A DNA stretch of 64,000 nucleotides from Prochlorococcus sp. AG-355-P18. GTDB taxonomy: Bacteria > Cyanobacteriota > Cyanobacteriia > PCC-6307 > Cyanobiaceae. Location of the stretch: the NCBI GenBank assembly GCA_003280515.1, contig QCER01000001.1:62001-126000 (forward strand). The letters are read 5' to 3'. Shown here piece by piece: positions 49,218-58,846 of the stretch. The position numbers were made by a program, and so were the translations under genes. Below the pieces are notes generated by a model. The model saw only the letters and a list, made by a program, of their open reading frames with translations, was not told the DNA's origin and did not search any database. The first letter of the stretch is position 1, and the number at the start of each line of letters is the position of its first letter.

Positions 49218-50132
49218 ATGAAATACAATCTTGAGCTAATAAAAAATAAAAGAAAGATAATTGGGTTTTCAACTGTTCTTATTTTGTTGAGTCTTTTAGG
49301 AATTTTATATTCTACTTTTAATACCTCTTATAAGAAACCTATAAATTTAGGGATGGATTTTGTTGGAGGAAATGAACTAAGAATAGAGAGAATTTGTAAG
49401 GAGGAATGTTCTGATTTTTCTCCTGATTCTGTTTTAGAAAAATTAAGAGAGAACTCTAAAAATAAAAACTTATTAAATAATATTAAATTACAATCCCAAA
49501 ATAATAATAAATTGATTTCAATAAGAACACCTTATTTGAGTATCGAAGAATCAAATAATCTTATTAGTAATCTTGATAATATTATTGGACCTTTAAATTA
49601 TGAGAGTAAGGATTCAAGATTAATAGGTCCAAAGCTTGGGAAAAGATTACTTACTAATTGTGTTACTTCATTGTTAGTTTCTTTATTTGCAATTTCATTA
49701 TATATAACTATTAGATTTGATAAAAAATATGCATTATTTGCATTATTAGCTTTATTCCATGATTTATTAATTGTTTTTGGTATATTCTCTTGGTTGGGAA
49801 TTATATTATCTGTCGAGGTAAATAGTTTATTTGCTGTGTCCTTGCTTACTATTGCTGGTTATTCTGTAAATGATACTGTTGTTATTTTTGATAGAATTCG
49901 TGAAAATTTAAAATCAAAGAATGAAGGCTATAACGAAACTATTCAATTATCAGTAAACGAATCATTTAGGAGAACAACGTTTACCAGTATTACAACTCTA
50001 ATCCCTTTATTAAGCTTAATTTTGTTTGGATCTTACTCGCTATTTTGGTTTTCCTTAGCCTTATCATTAGGAATTATAGTTGGAAGTTATTCAAGTATTT
50101 TATTGGCTCCATCTTTGTTGCTTAAAGACTGA
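49218..50132 (+). CDS. secF: protein translocase subunit SecF
   Basis: LGMDFVGGNELRI; GYSVNDTVVIFDRIRENL. Confidence 0.95.
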   Translation: MKYNLELIKNKRKIIGFSTVLILLSLLGILYSTFNTSYKKPINLGMDFVGGNELRIERICKEECSDFSPDSVLEKLRENSKNKNLLNNIKLQSQNNNKLISIRTPYLSIEESNNLISNLDNIIGPLNYESKDSRLIGPKLGKRLLTNCVTSLLVSLFAISLYITIRFDKKYALFALLALFHDLLIVFGIFSWLGIILSVEVNSLFAVSLLTIAGYSVNDTVVIFDRIRENLKSKNEGYNETIQLSVNESFRRTTFTSITTLIPLLSLILFGSYSLFWFSLALSLGIIVGSYSSILLAPSLLLKD

Positions 50133-50150
50133 GATTATGGTTCTAATTTT

Positions 50151-50330
50151 ATGAAATTGAATTATTATTTGATAATTTTATTTTCTTTAGTTTTAATAGA
50201 TCTTTCTACTGAGCTAAGAATATTATTTGATCATTTAACTTTTAATTCACTATATTTTGCTATTGGTAAACATCCCTTAGCTTTCTTTATACTTTTTTCT
50301 TACCCATATTTATATAAAAAAATAAAATAG
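50151..50330 (+). CDS. small membrane protein (59 aa)
   Basis: MKLNYYLIILFSLVLIDLSTELRILFDHLTFNSLYFAIGKHPLAFFILFSYPYLYKKIK, right after secF. Confidence 0.55.
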   Translation: MKLNYYLIILFSLVLIDLSTELRILFDHLTFNSLYFAIGKHPLAFFILFSYPYLYKKIK

Positions 50331-50333
50331 TTT

Positions 50334-51377
50334 TTAAATATCTTTAAATGATTCTTTGATTAAAACCTGAATCACTACAGCTAATGGAAGAGAAAGTATT
50401 AAGCCTAATGGACCAAAAATGAAGGTAAATCCAAATTGTGATATTAATGTTAAACCAGGAAGTAAGTTTGCTTTTTTCTTCATAATAGATGGCATTATTA
50501 TATAACTTTCGATATTTTGAATGATTACATATGCTCCTAAAACGGCGAGTGGTTTCCAAAAATTATCTAGTAGTGCAATTGAGATTGGAAATATCCCACT
50601 AATAACTGGGCCTATATTTGGAATAATGTTAAGAACCATTGCTATTAAAGCATTTGAGACAACATATTTAACGTCTAATATAGACAGAACTATTAATGAT
50701 AATATACCTACTGATAATGAGCTTATGACCATAGAAAAGGTCCAATTTGCTAATGCGGTATTGCATTTTTCCAGAATATTTCTAAAATTGTTTCGATAAT
50801 TCTTTGGAATTAATAGAAGTATATTTTCTTTATATTGTTTTGGTTCAATAGAAATCATTAAACTCACTGCTAATACGAATATTAATTTCAAAAGACCTGA
50901 ACCAAGATTCCCCGCTATATTTATTAAATTTTTAAAACTTTCTTGAATAGCTTTTGCAATAGTTGAGGCATCTGGAATAGTTACTACATTATTTATAAGA
51001 CTGAAAATGTCTATAACATTTTCTGATTGTTCACCATATAATAAAACATTAAATTTATTCAGATTTGTATTAATCAAAATATTTATTTTTGATAAACCAT
51101 TTGGAATATCAACTAGTATTTCATTGAATTCTTTTATAAATGGAGGCAATACAAGAATAAAAATAGTAAATACTATTACTGATATAACAGTTAAGACAAG
51201 AAACAAAGAGAGCGGTCGGGGAATTTTCAACCCCTTTTGTATTTGATTACATAAATTACATACAATATTTGAAATTACTAAGGAACAAATTATTAATAGG
51301 AGAAAATCTCTTAGAGTCCAAACTATTAACGAAGTTATTAAAATTACTACTAGCTTGAAGTATAAAGAACTACTCAA
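50334..51377 (-). CDS. AI-2E/PerM-family transporter
   Basis: IPNIGPVISGIFPISIAL; FGPLGLILSLPLAVV. Confidence 0.88.
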   Translation of the reverse strand: MSSSLYFKLVVILITSLIVWTLRDFLLLIICSLVISNIVCNLCNQIQKGLKIPRPLSLFLVLTVISVIVFTIFILVLPPFIKEFNEILVDIPNGLSKINILINTNLNKFNVLLYGEQSENVIDIFSLINNVVTIPDASTIAKAIQESFKNLINIAGNLGSGLLKLIFVLAVSLMISIEPKQYKENILLLIPKNYRNNFRNILEKCNTALANWTFSMVISSLSVGILSLIVLSILDVKYVVSNALIAMVLNIIPNIGPVISGIFPISIALLDNFWKPLAVLGAYVIIQNIESYIIMPSIMKKKANLLPGLTLISQFGFTFIFGPLGLILSLPLAVVIQVLIKESFKDI

Positions 51378-51390
51378 TTTTCACAATATT

Positions 51391-51744
51391 CTACTTCTTT
51401 TCAGAATATCCTAATCCATTTGATTTGGCATAACTATTTGCAAATCTCATAAATCTATCAAAGTCAGATGTATTCTTCCAAATATATACTGCTTCTAAAA
51501 ATATTGGTTCTCCATCAACAAACTTTACTTTAACCTCCCTAGTTAATATTTCACCTTCTGAGTCAATCATACGCATACCTGTGATTTCACCATCCGTAAT
51601 CGAAGATAATGCCTGAGGTTTTTCGAACAAAAATAAAGCTTGGCCGGTGGTACCATCCTTACTCCTAGTGAGTCTTATTTCAGGCACTACAGGTTCATCA
51701 GTTCCTTCATAAAATTGTATTTTTGCAGTTTTATTTGCTGACAT
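51391..51744 (-). CDS. psb28: photosystem II assembly protein Psb28
   Basis: [33 protein letters not shown]. Confidence 0.93.
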   Translation of the reverse strand: MSANKTAKIQFYEGTDEPVVPEIRLTRSKDGTTGQALFLFEKPQALSSITDGEITGMRMIDSEGEILTREVKVKFVDGEPIFLEAVYIWKNTSDFDRFMRFANSYAKSNGLGYSEKK

Positions 51745-51803
51745 AATTTTAGTTTAATAATTTATTATCTTAGGAAATATTTTTCACATTCGTTTGTAGT
51801 TAT

Positions 51804-52844
51804 TTATAAAACATTATTTACTAACTCTAGGATACTTTCATCATATTTTTTGTCGGTTAAATCTAATATCTTTATATTTGTTTTACTAACCTTTTCATAT
51901 TCATAACATTTATCGTAATAATCTAGAACTGATTTGCAAACTAAATCCCATTTCTCATTGTTAATTGATTCGAGAGCTATTTTTGTTCTTTGTGGTCCTA
52001 ATCTTTTTTTAATCCTTAATACAGATTCTTGGAGTTCTTCTTTCTTAAAAACACTATATGTATCTATCAACTCATCTAACCTGTTAGATTCGCTCCTTAT
52101 AATTTCTATTCTCCTTGAATTTTTCATCTGATTGAAGAATTCATGGGGTATTTTGCATTTGCCTATATTTGCACTTTCAGCTTCTACAAAAATATTATTT
52201 GAAATTTTAAAGGAATATAATTTTTCTGCAATTTTATTTTCAAATTGCTCATTTGAAGGTTGTTCTTTCATTCCTAAACCTCCAAATGTACTTCCTCTAT
52301 GACAAGCAAATCCTTCAAGATCAATAGTTTGATATTTATATTTTTCTAGTAATGATAATAATCTTGTCTTCCCTGTTCCTGTTTTTCCGCCAATAACTAT
52401 TATATTCAACTCTTTTGAGAAACTATCTAATACCCATCTTCTATAAATTTTGTATCCTCCCTTAAGTGTTATTGGATTTAATTTATATTTATCTAGTAGC
52501 CAAGCAATGCTTTGTGAACGCATTCCACCTCTAGAGCAATATATTCTGATAAAATTTTCATTTTTTTTGTTAGGAATAGTTTTATAAGATTCAATACTCA
52601 TGAATAAATTATCAAGAAGTAATTCCATTTTTTTTTCAAAAAAATTTAATCCCTCTATGACAGCTTTTTTTCTTCCTTCTTTTTTATAAATCGTGCCAAT
52701 TATTGATCTCTCTTCATCATCAAATAATGGAATGTTAATAGAATTAGGCATGTGTCCTTTATAATATTCACCTGGGCTCCTAACATCTATAAGTGGTCCT
52801 TTAAAACTACTAAATTTCTCTAGTTCTTTTCTTTTGAAATACAT
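51804..52844 (-). CDS. mnmH: tRNA 2-selenouridine synthase
   Basis: Rhodanese-like IDVRSPGEYYKGHMPNSINIPLFDDEER; YCSRGGMRSQS; P-loop VIGGKTGTGKT. Confidence 0.92.
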   Translation of the reverse strand: MYFKRKELEKFSSFKGPLIDVRSPGEYYKGHMPNSINIPLFDDEERSIIGTIYKKEGRKKAVIEGLNFFEKKMELLLDNLFMSIESYKTIPNKKNENFIRIYCSRGGMRSQSIAWLLDKYKLNPITLKGGYKIYRRWVLDSFSKELNIIVIGGKTGTGKTRLLSLLEKYKYQTIDLEGFACHRGSTFGGLGMKEQPSNEQFENKIAEKLYSFKISNNIFVEAESANIGKCKIPHEFFNQMKNSRRIEIIRSESNRLDELIDTYSVFKKEELQESVLRIKKRLGPQRTKIALESINNEKWDLVCKSVLDYYDKCYEYEKVSKTNIKILDLTDKKYDESILELVNNVL

Positions 52845-52865
52845 GGATAGTTTTTATTTTTTTGA

Positions 52866-53597
52866 TTGATTTTTAAAATGAATAACAAAGAACAAGATAA
52901 CTATAATAATGCTACATTAGATTTGATAAAAAAATTTGTAGATTCCAATCAAAGAAAAAGAATAAATTCATTAACTCAAATAGAATCTGAAGTCGAAAAT
53001 ATTTTTAATCTTGGCCCTTCACTTTTTGATATCTTTGATAATGATGGAGATGACTGGGCTGCTGGTTGGATATTGCAAGTTTTAAAAAAATTTAAGCCTG
53101 AATTCTTTGAAAACCCTAAATTCAATAATTGGTTTAATACATATTCAGACATTGATATTAATTATGAAGATTTGCAATTGAAGTTGGTTGAGCAAAAATA
53201 TGAAGAGGCAGATAGATTAACAAGTTCCTACTTAAGGAAATTAGCTGGAAAATTAGCTGAGAAACGTGGATATGTTTTCTATAGTGAAGTTAAAAATATG
53301 TCAGTTAAAGACCTACAAACGATAGATAGATTATGGATTATTTATTCTACTGGTAGATTTGGATTCTCAATTCAAGCAAAGATATTAAAATCAGTAGGTA
53401 AAAAATATGAATTAATGTGGCCGAAAATAGGTTGGAAAAAAGAAGGCTTATGGACTAGATATCCAGGATCATTTCGCTGGTCATTGGATGCTCCTGATGG
53501 ACATATGCCTTTAATAAATCAACTAAGAGGAGTAAGACTTATGGACTCCATCCTACGGCATCCTGCTATTGCAGAGAGACATAATAATATTCTTTAA
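52866..53597 (+). CDS. gun4: GUN4-domain protein
   Basis: RLWIIYSTGRFGFSIQAKIL; WSLDAPDGHMPLINQLRGVRLMDSILRHPA. Confidence 0.88.
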   Translation: MIFKMNNKEQDNYNNATLDLIKKFVDSNQRKRINSLTQIESEVENIFNLGPSLFDIFDNDGDDWAAGWILQVLKKFKPEFFENPKFNNWFNTYSDIDINYEDLQLKLVEQKYEEADRLTSSYLRKLAGKLAEKRGYVFYSEVKNMSVKDLQTIDRLWIIYSTGRFGFSIQAKILKSVGKKYELMWPKIGWKKEGLWTRYPGSFRWSLDAPDGHMPLINQLRGVRLMDSILRHPAIAERHNNIL

Positions 53598-53645
53598 ATC
53601 GAGGTATTTAATAAGTTAAGATTAATACAGTATCAAAATATTATT

Positions 53646-54080
53646 ATGTCCTTAATTCGGGGCAAAAATATTTTAAAAAAATTTTTTAAAAGACCAAATA
53701 TTAACTGGTCAAACTTCGAATTCGAATCATCATTACAGTTAAATGATTTTGTAGATCAATTATTAGAACCTATTGAAAATTCTGAATCAACTTATCTTAT
53801 AAAACTTGGTTTACATGAAGCTTTAGTTAACGCAGTAAAACATGGAAATAAATTAGATCCTAAAAAAAATATTAGAGTAAGAAGGATAATTACTCCTAAT
53901 TGGTGTGTTTGGCAAATTCAAGACCAAGGTAATGGTCTAGAAATAAAAAAAAGAGACTATAAATTACCAAAAAAAATAAGTAGTGTAAGTGGGCGTGGCC
54001 TTTACATTATTAATGAATGTTTTGATGACATTAGATGGAGTAGTAAAGGTAATAGGCTTCAGTTGGCTTTAAAAAGATGA
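53646..54080 (+). CDS. RsbW/SpoIIAB-like anti-sigma ATPase
   Basis: HEALVNAVKHGN; VWQIQDQGNGLE; SGRGLYIINECFD. Confidence 0.82.
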   Translation: MSLIRGKNILKKFFKRPNINWSNFEFESSLQLNDFVDQLLEPIENSESTYLIKLGLHEALVNAVKHGNKLDPKKNIRVRRIITPNWCVWQIQDQGNGLEIKKRDYKLPKKISSVSGRGLYIINECFDDIRWSSKGNRLQLALKR

Positions 54081-54322
54081 TTTTTACTTGGGCATGGTTG
54101 ATCTATGTTAATTTCTTTTAACCATTTAATACTTTCTTCTAAATACTCAATAGTTTCTTTTTCATTACAAGAAATAATTAAATGGCATAATCCCGCCGAA
54201 ATTAGTTCTGCAGATCTTTTATATTTATTTCCTTTATCTTTATGCCAATTAGAATGATCAATTTTTAATTTGTCATTAAGACTTTGAACATGCTGAATTG
54301 TATCTTTATCCCAAAAGGTCAT
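54059..54322 (-). CDS. conserved hypothetical protein (87 aa)
   Basis: Intact ORF, convergent 22-nt overlap with the RsbW-like gene. Confidence 0.55.
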   Translation of the reverse strand: MTFWDKDTIQHVQSLNDKLKIDHSNWHKDKGNKYKRSAELISAGLCHLIISCNEKETIEYLEESIKWLKEINIDQPCPSKNHLFKAN

Positions 54323-54334
54323 AGAATTTTTTAT

Positions 54335-55390
54335 TTACTTTACAGCAGACCATACTTTGGTCATAAAAAAGGAATTTGATTTTACATCTTTAAACCCTAC
54401 TTCCTCTATTTTAGAATCTATATCCTCTTTTATGTAATCACAATAAAAAGGCTCATGAAAAGATTTATAGAAGTTTTCCATTATAGATATAAAATCAGGT
54501 GAATCACTTATTTGAATTGAATCGGCTATTACTAATATCCCACCAGGCTCAAGAACTCTAAAAAATTCATTTAATACTTTTGCTCTAATTGTTCTAGGTA
54601 ATTCATGAAATAAGTAAACACAAGAAATGCATTGAAAACTATCATTTTCAAAAGGTAATTCTTCAGCATTACCTTTAAGTAATTGAATTAAATCTCCATC
54701 TAAATCTGAAATATATCTACTTGCCTCTTTTAAATATGAATCAGATAAATCAATTCCTGTAATTTTTTCTTTAGGAAATGCGGCTCTTAATTGTTTTAAT
54801 GTTCTTCCTGATCCTGTAGCTACATCAAGTATTTTTAAAGAGCTTTTTTTTCTATCACTAAAATTTTTAAGTCCTTCTTTTATTGGCTTAATTATTCTTC
54901 TCCTCATTGAGTCAGCACTTCCATTGAAAAGTATCTCGACTTGTAAGTCATAAATACTAGCTGAAAAATCTGATAAATAACCATCTGTTTGATGATGAAA
55001 ATTTCTCAAGTAATATTGAGGATAATTATCTTTATCAATTGATTTTGGCAAATCATCATAATTTTGTTTTCTTCGTCTATCCCAAGTATTAGGCATATCG
55101 AGCCAAATTTTAGGATATTGAGTTAGATATCTAAGCCATGGCTCGTCAAATAATAATTTTTTTGGATATATTTTTTTTTCTGCATCATTCCAATCTTCTT
55201 CTCTTAAAATATCCATTGAATTTTGGATTTGTATTAGTAGATCCTTATCAATATCAAAATTTTCAAGTCTCGAATCGGGAAGAATAAAATTCATTAATCT
55301 TGAACTAATCTGCTTGTGAGCGAAACCTGCAATGCTTTTACTTTGTTGTAGCGTTTTATATGCAATTTTTGAGATAGATTCCCTAGCCAT
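54335..55390 (-). CDS. SAM-dependent methyltransferase
   Basis: LKILDVATGSGRTLKQLRAAFP; YLFHELPRTIR. Confidence 0.85.
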   Translation of the reverse strand: MARESISKIAYKTLQQSKSIAGFAHKQISSRLMNFILPDSRLENFDIDKDLLIQIQNSMDILREEDWNDAEKKIYPKKLLFDEPWLRYLTQYPKIWLDMPNTWDRRRKQNYDDLPKSIDKDNYPQYYLRNFHHQTDGYLSDFSASIYDLQVEILFNGSADSMRRRIIKPIKEGLKNFSDRKKSSLKILDVATGSGRTLKQLRAAFPKEKITGIDLSDSYLKEASRYISDLDGDLIQLLKGNAEELPFENDSFQCISCVYLFHELPRTIRAKVLNEFFRVLEPGGILVIADSIQISDSPDFISIMENFYKSFHEPFYCDYIKEDIDSKIEEVGFKDVKSNSFFMTKVWSAVK

Positions 55391-55492
55391 TTTTCATTTT
55401 ATATATATATATTTCAACAAAAAAAAAATCAATTTGAGAATATTTTGTGATATTTCTCAAATTGATTAATTTAAACTACTAAGTTCTTTTAA

Positions 55493-56914
55493 TTACGCAT
55501 CATAATACATGAAGAATTCATGTGGATGAGGCCTTTGTCTTAGTTGTTGTACCTCTTCATATTTTATATCGATAAAGTTATCAATAAAATCTTCAGTAAA
55601 TACTCCACCAGCTAATAAATAATCCTTATCTGCTTTCAGTGCATTAAGTGAGTCATTTAAAGATGAAGGTACTGTATCAATTTTTGCAAGTTCATCAGCT
55701 GGAAGTTCAAATAAATCTACATCTACTCCATCACCAGGATCAATTTGATTTTTAATTCCATCAATACCAGCAAGCATCATTACAGAAAATGCTAAGTAAG
55801 GATTTGCAAGTGCGTCACCTGATCTGAATTCTAATCTTTTAGCTTTAGGGCTTGGACCTGTTAAAGGAATTCTTACTGCAGCAGATCTATTACCCTCAGA
55901 ATAAACTAGATTTACAGGTGCTTCGAATCCTGGAACCAATCGTTTATAACTATTTGTGGTTGGATTAGTAAATGCTAGGAATGATGGAGCATGCTTAAGT
56001 ATGCCTCCGATATACCATCTTGCAGTTTGAGATAAATTTGCATACGCTCCTTCACCAAAAAATAGTGGCTGGCCACTCTTCCATAAACTTTGGTGAACAT
56101 GCATACCAGTACCATTATCGTTAAATACAGGCTTGGGCATAAACGTGGCTGTTTTACCATATTTTTTAGCAACATTCCTGACAACGTATTTATAAGTCAT
56201 TACGTTATCAGCAGAATTTATTAATGAATCGAATTTCATTCCTAGCTCGTGTTGACCGGCACCAGCAACTTCATGGTGATGCTTTTCAGTGGGTATGCCT
56301 AATTCACCCATTAAAAGAAGCATTTCAGATCTGATGTCTTGCGCAGTATCATTCGGAGAAACTGGGAAATAACCCTCTTTGTATTGGATCTTGTATCCTA
56401 AATTTCCACCTTCTTCAATTCTTCCTGTGTTCCATGGAGCTTCAATTGTATCTACACTGTAAAAGCAAGAACCTTCTTTTGAGTCGTATCTCACGTCATC
56501 AAATAAGAAGAATTCTGGTTCCGGTCCAAAAAAAGCTGTATCAGCAATCCCTGTAGATTCTAGGTACTTTAAAGCCTTTTGAGCTAAAGATCTTGGGCAT
56601 CTATCATAAGGCTCTCCACTTCTAGGCTCTTGGATAGAGCAAATCATACTTAGAGTTTTATGCTTGTAAAAGGGATCTATCCATGCTGTACTTGCATCAG
56701 GGACCATTGACATATCGGAGGCATTAATTGCTTTCCAACCTCTTATTGATGAGCCATCAAATGCTAGACCTTCTGTAAATGAATCCTCTTCTATCATGTC
56801 TGATGTAAGAGTTAAATGTTGCCATTTACCATGGATGTCTGTGAATTTTAAATCGATGAGTTCAATTCCTTCATCTTTAATTTGACTTAAAACATCTTGT
56901 GGAGACTTAGACAT
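55493..56914 (-). CDS. glnA: glutamine synthetase type I
   Basis: [40 protein letters not shown] at 56914 preferred over the ORF-track 56971. Confidence 0.96.
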   Translation of the reverse strand: MSKSPQDVLSQIKDEGIELIDLKFTDIHGKWQHLTLTSDMIEEDSFTEGLAFDGSSIRGWKAINASDMSMVPDASTAWIDPFYKHKTLSMICSIQEPRSGEPYDRCPRSLAQKALKYLESTGIADTAFFGPEPEFFLFDDVRYDSKEGSCFYSVDTIEAPWNTGRIEEGGNLGYKIQYKEGYFPVSPNDTAQDIRSEMLLLMGELGIPTEKHHHEVAGAGQHELGMKFDSLINSADNVMTYKYVVRNVAKKYGKTATFMPKPVFNDNGTGMHVHQSLWKSGQPLFFGEGAYANLSQTARWYIGGILKHAPSFLAFTNPTTNSYKRLVPGFEAPVNLVYSEGNRSAAVRIPLTGPSPKAKRLEFRSGDALANPYLAFSVMMLAGIDGIKNQIDPGDGVDVDLFELPADELAKIDTVPSSLNDSLNALKADKDYLLAGGVFTEDFIDNFIDIKYEEVQQLRQRPHPHEFFMYYDA

Positions 56915-56964
56915 AACTTTTGAGATACCTTCTATGAAATTAATAACTTGATGATTCTTATTAT

Positions 56965-56978
56965 GTATCAACCGTAAC
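56965..56978 (-). promoter_or_regulatory. NtcA-type site GTTACGGTTGATAC upstream of glnA
   Basis: GTT-N8-TAC followed after exactly 22 nt by TAATTT (TAN3T); same core as the urtA site. Confidence 0.65.
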
Positions 56979-57128
56979 TTTTTTCAACACTAGATGTCTT
57001 CTTTGAGTGTTTCAAGTCATAACTTTAATAATTATTTACTTAATTATTTAAATTGAATTAATTTCTATAAAAAAATATCGCTTAAGTGACGATATTAGTC
57101 TAATTTAAAAGTAATTGAATGTAATGCT

Positions 57129-58313
57129 TTGACAGAAGCAAAACTTATTCCGGCTTTAAATAAAGAGAATTTATCTCATTTTTCTAAGACTTATGTTCCC
57201 CCTAGACTTTTATTAGGACCTGGACCTTCAAACGCACATCCAGAAGTCTTAAGCGCTCTTTCTTTAAATCCTATTGGTCATTTAGATGAGGCATATATCT
57301 CGTTGATGTCTGACGTTCAGCAACTTTTAAGATATACCTGGCAATGCAATAATCGTCTTACGCTCCCAATGAGCGGCACTGGTAGTGCAGCGATGGAAGC
57401 TTCAATAGCTAATTTTATTGAAGAAGGCGAAAAAATTCTTATTGCTAAAAAAGGATATTTTGGAGATAGATTAGTTGACATGGCAACTAGATATAAAGCT
57501 CAAGTTTCCTTTATTGAAAAACCATGGGGTGAAGCTTTTACTTATGAAGAAATTAAGTATGAAATAGAGACTAAAAAACCCGCTATTTTCGCTATCGTCC
57601 ATGCTGAAACATCAAGTGGTGTTTTACAACCTCTAGATGGTATTGGGGATATTTGTAGAAAAAATAATTGCTTGTTTTTAGTTGATGCTGTTACTTCACT
57701 TGGTGCTTTAGAATTATTGATAGACGAATGGAAAATTGATCTAGCATACAGTTGCAGTCAAAAGGGATTAAGTTGTCCCCCTGGATTAAGCCCTTTTACA
57801 ATGAATAAAAGAGCTGAAGAAAAGCTAGGTTCAAGAAAAACAAAAGTACCTAACTGGTATTTAGATTTATCTCTATTAAATAAGTATTGGGGTTCTGATC
57901 GTGTTTACCATCATACTGCTCCAGTAAACATGAATTTTGCGATTCGTGAAGGTTTACGATTAATTGCGAATGAGGGTTTAGAAAATGTTTGGAATAGACA
58001 CAATACTAATGCAAAAAAATTGTGGAATGGTTTAGAAAGTCTTGGAATGGAATTACATGTATCAGAGGATTATAGATTGCCAACTTTAACAACAGTTAAA
58101 ATACCTCCAGCAGTTGATGGGGATGGTTTTAGAAATCATCTCTTAAGAAACTTTGGAATTGAGATAGGAAATGGACTTGGAGAATTATCCGGTAAGGTGT
58201 GGCGTGTAGGACTAATGGGTTTTAATTCATGTGAGGAGAACGTTGATAGATTATTAAACCTATTTGATACCGAGCTAAAGAAATTTTCTATTTTTGAGTC
58301 CTCAACTTTTTGA
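57129..58313 (+). CDS. serine/alanine-glyoxylate aminotransferase-family enzyme
   Basis: LLGPGPSNAHPEVL; HAETSSGVLQPLDGI; SCSQKGLSCPPGLSP; start codon could be TTG. Confidence 0.9.
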   Translation: MTEAKLIPALNKENLSHFSKTYVPPRLLLGPGPSNAHPEVLSALSLNPIGHLDEAYISLMSDVQQLLRYTWQCNNRLTLPMSGTGSAAMEASIANFIEEGEKILIAKKGYFGDRLVDMATRYKAQVSFIEKPWGEAFTYEEIKYEIETKKPAIFAIVHAETSSGVLQPLDGIGDICRKNNCLFLVDAVTSLGALELLIDEWKIDLAYSCSQKGLSCPPGLSPFTMNKRAEEKLGSRKTKVPNWYLDLSLLNKYWGSDRVYHHTAPVNMNFAIREGLRLIANEGLENVWNRHNTNAKKLWNGLESLGMELHVSEDYRLPTLTTVKIPPAVDGDGFRNHLLRNFGIEIGNGLGELSGKVWRVGLMGFNSCEENVDRLLNLFDTELKKFSIFESSTF

Positions 58314-58803
58314 ACCAAATCTGTAAAATTTGACTGCATTCATCTTCTAGGATACCTCCAATTATTTCCATTTTGTGATGAGCACTTTCATGTTTTGATA
58401 GGTCAATTGAACCACCCAGTCCACCTCTTTTCTTATCGTAAGCCCCGAAAATAACTTTACCCATCCGTGCTTGAATAAGTGCTGAGGAACACATAGTACA
58501 AGGTTCTAAATTTGTGATAATAGTACATTCATTAAATCTCCAATCATTTTTTATTAGAGATGCCTGCCTAAGTGCCATTATCTCAGCATGACCTAATGGG
58601 TCTTTATTTATATTCCTTCTATTAACTCCTCTCCCGATACATCTTCCTCTCTCATCTAAAATTATTGAACAGATTGGTAGTTCAACTTTCCCAATTTCTT
58701 GTGATCTTCTTAATATCGAATTCATCCACAAAGTGTATTTTGAAATATTTGTATTTTTTTGTTTTTCTTCATTACTATTTCCATTTTCAAAAATATATCT
58801 CAT
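58288..58803 (-). CDS. tadA: tRNA adenosine deaminase
   Basis: HAEIMALRQA; TNLEPCTMCSSALIQARMGKVIFGAYDKKRGG. Confidence 0.92.
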   Translation of the reverse strand: MRYIFENGNSNEEKQKNTNISKYTLWMNSILRRSQEIGKVELPICSIILDERGRCIGRGVNRRNINKDPLGHAEIMALRQASLIKNDWRFNECTIITNLEPCTMCSSALIQARMGKVIFGAYDKKRGGLGGSIDLSKHESAHHKMEIIGGILEDECSQILQIWFKKLRTQK

Positions 58804-58846
58804 TTGCCAAGATTGAGAATAGAATTATTAATAGATATTTTATCTG

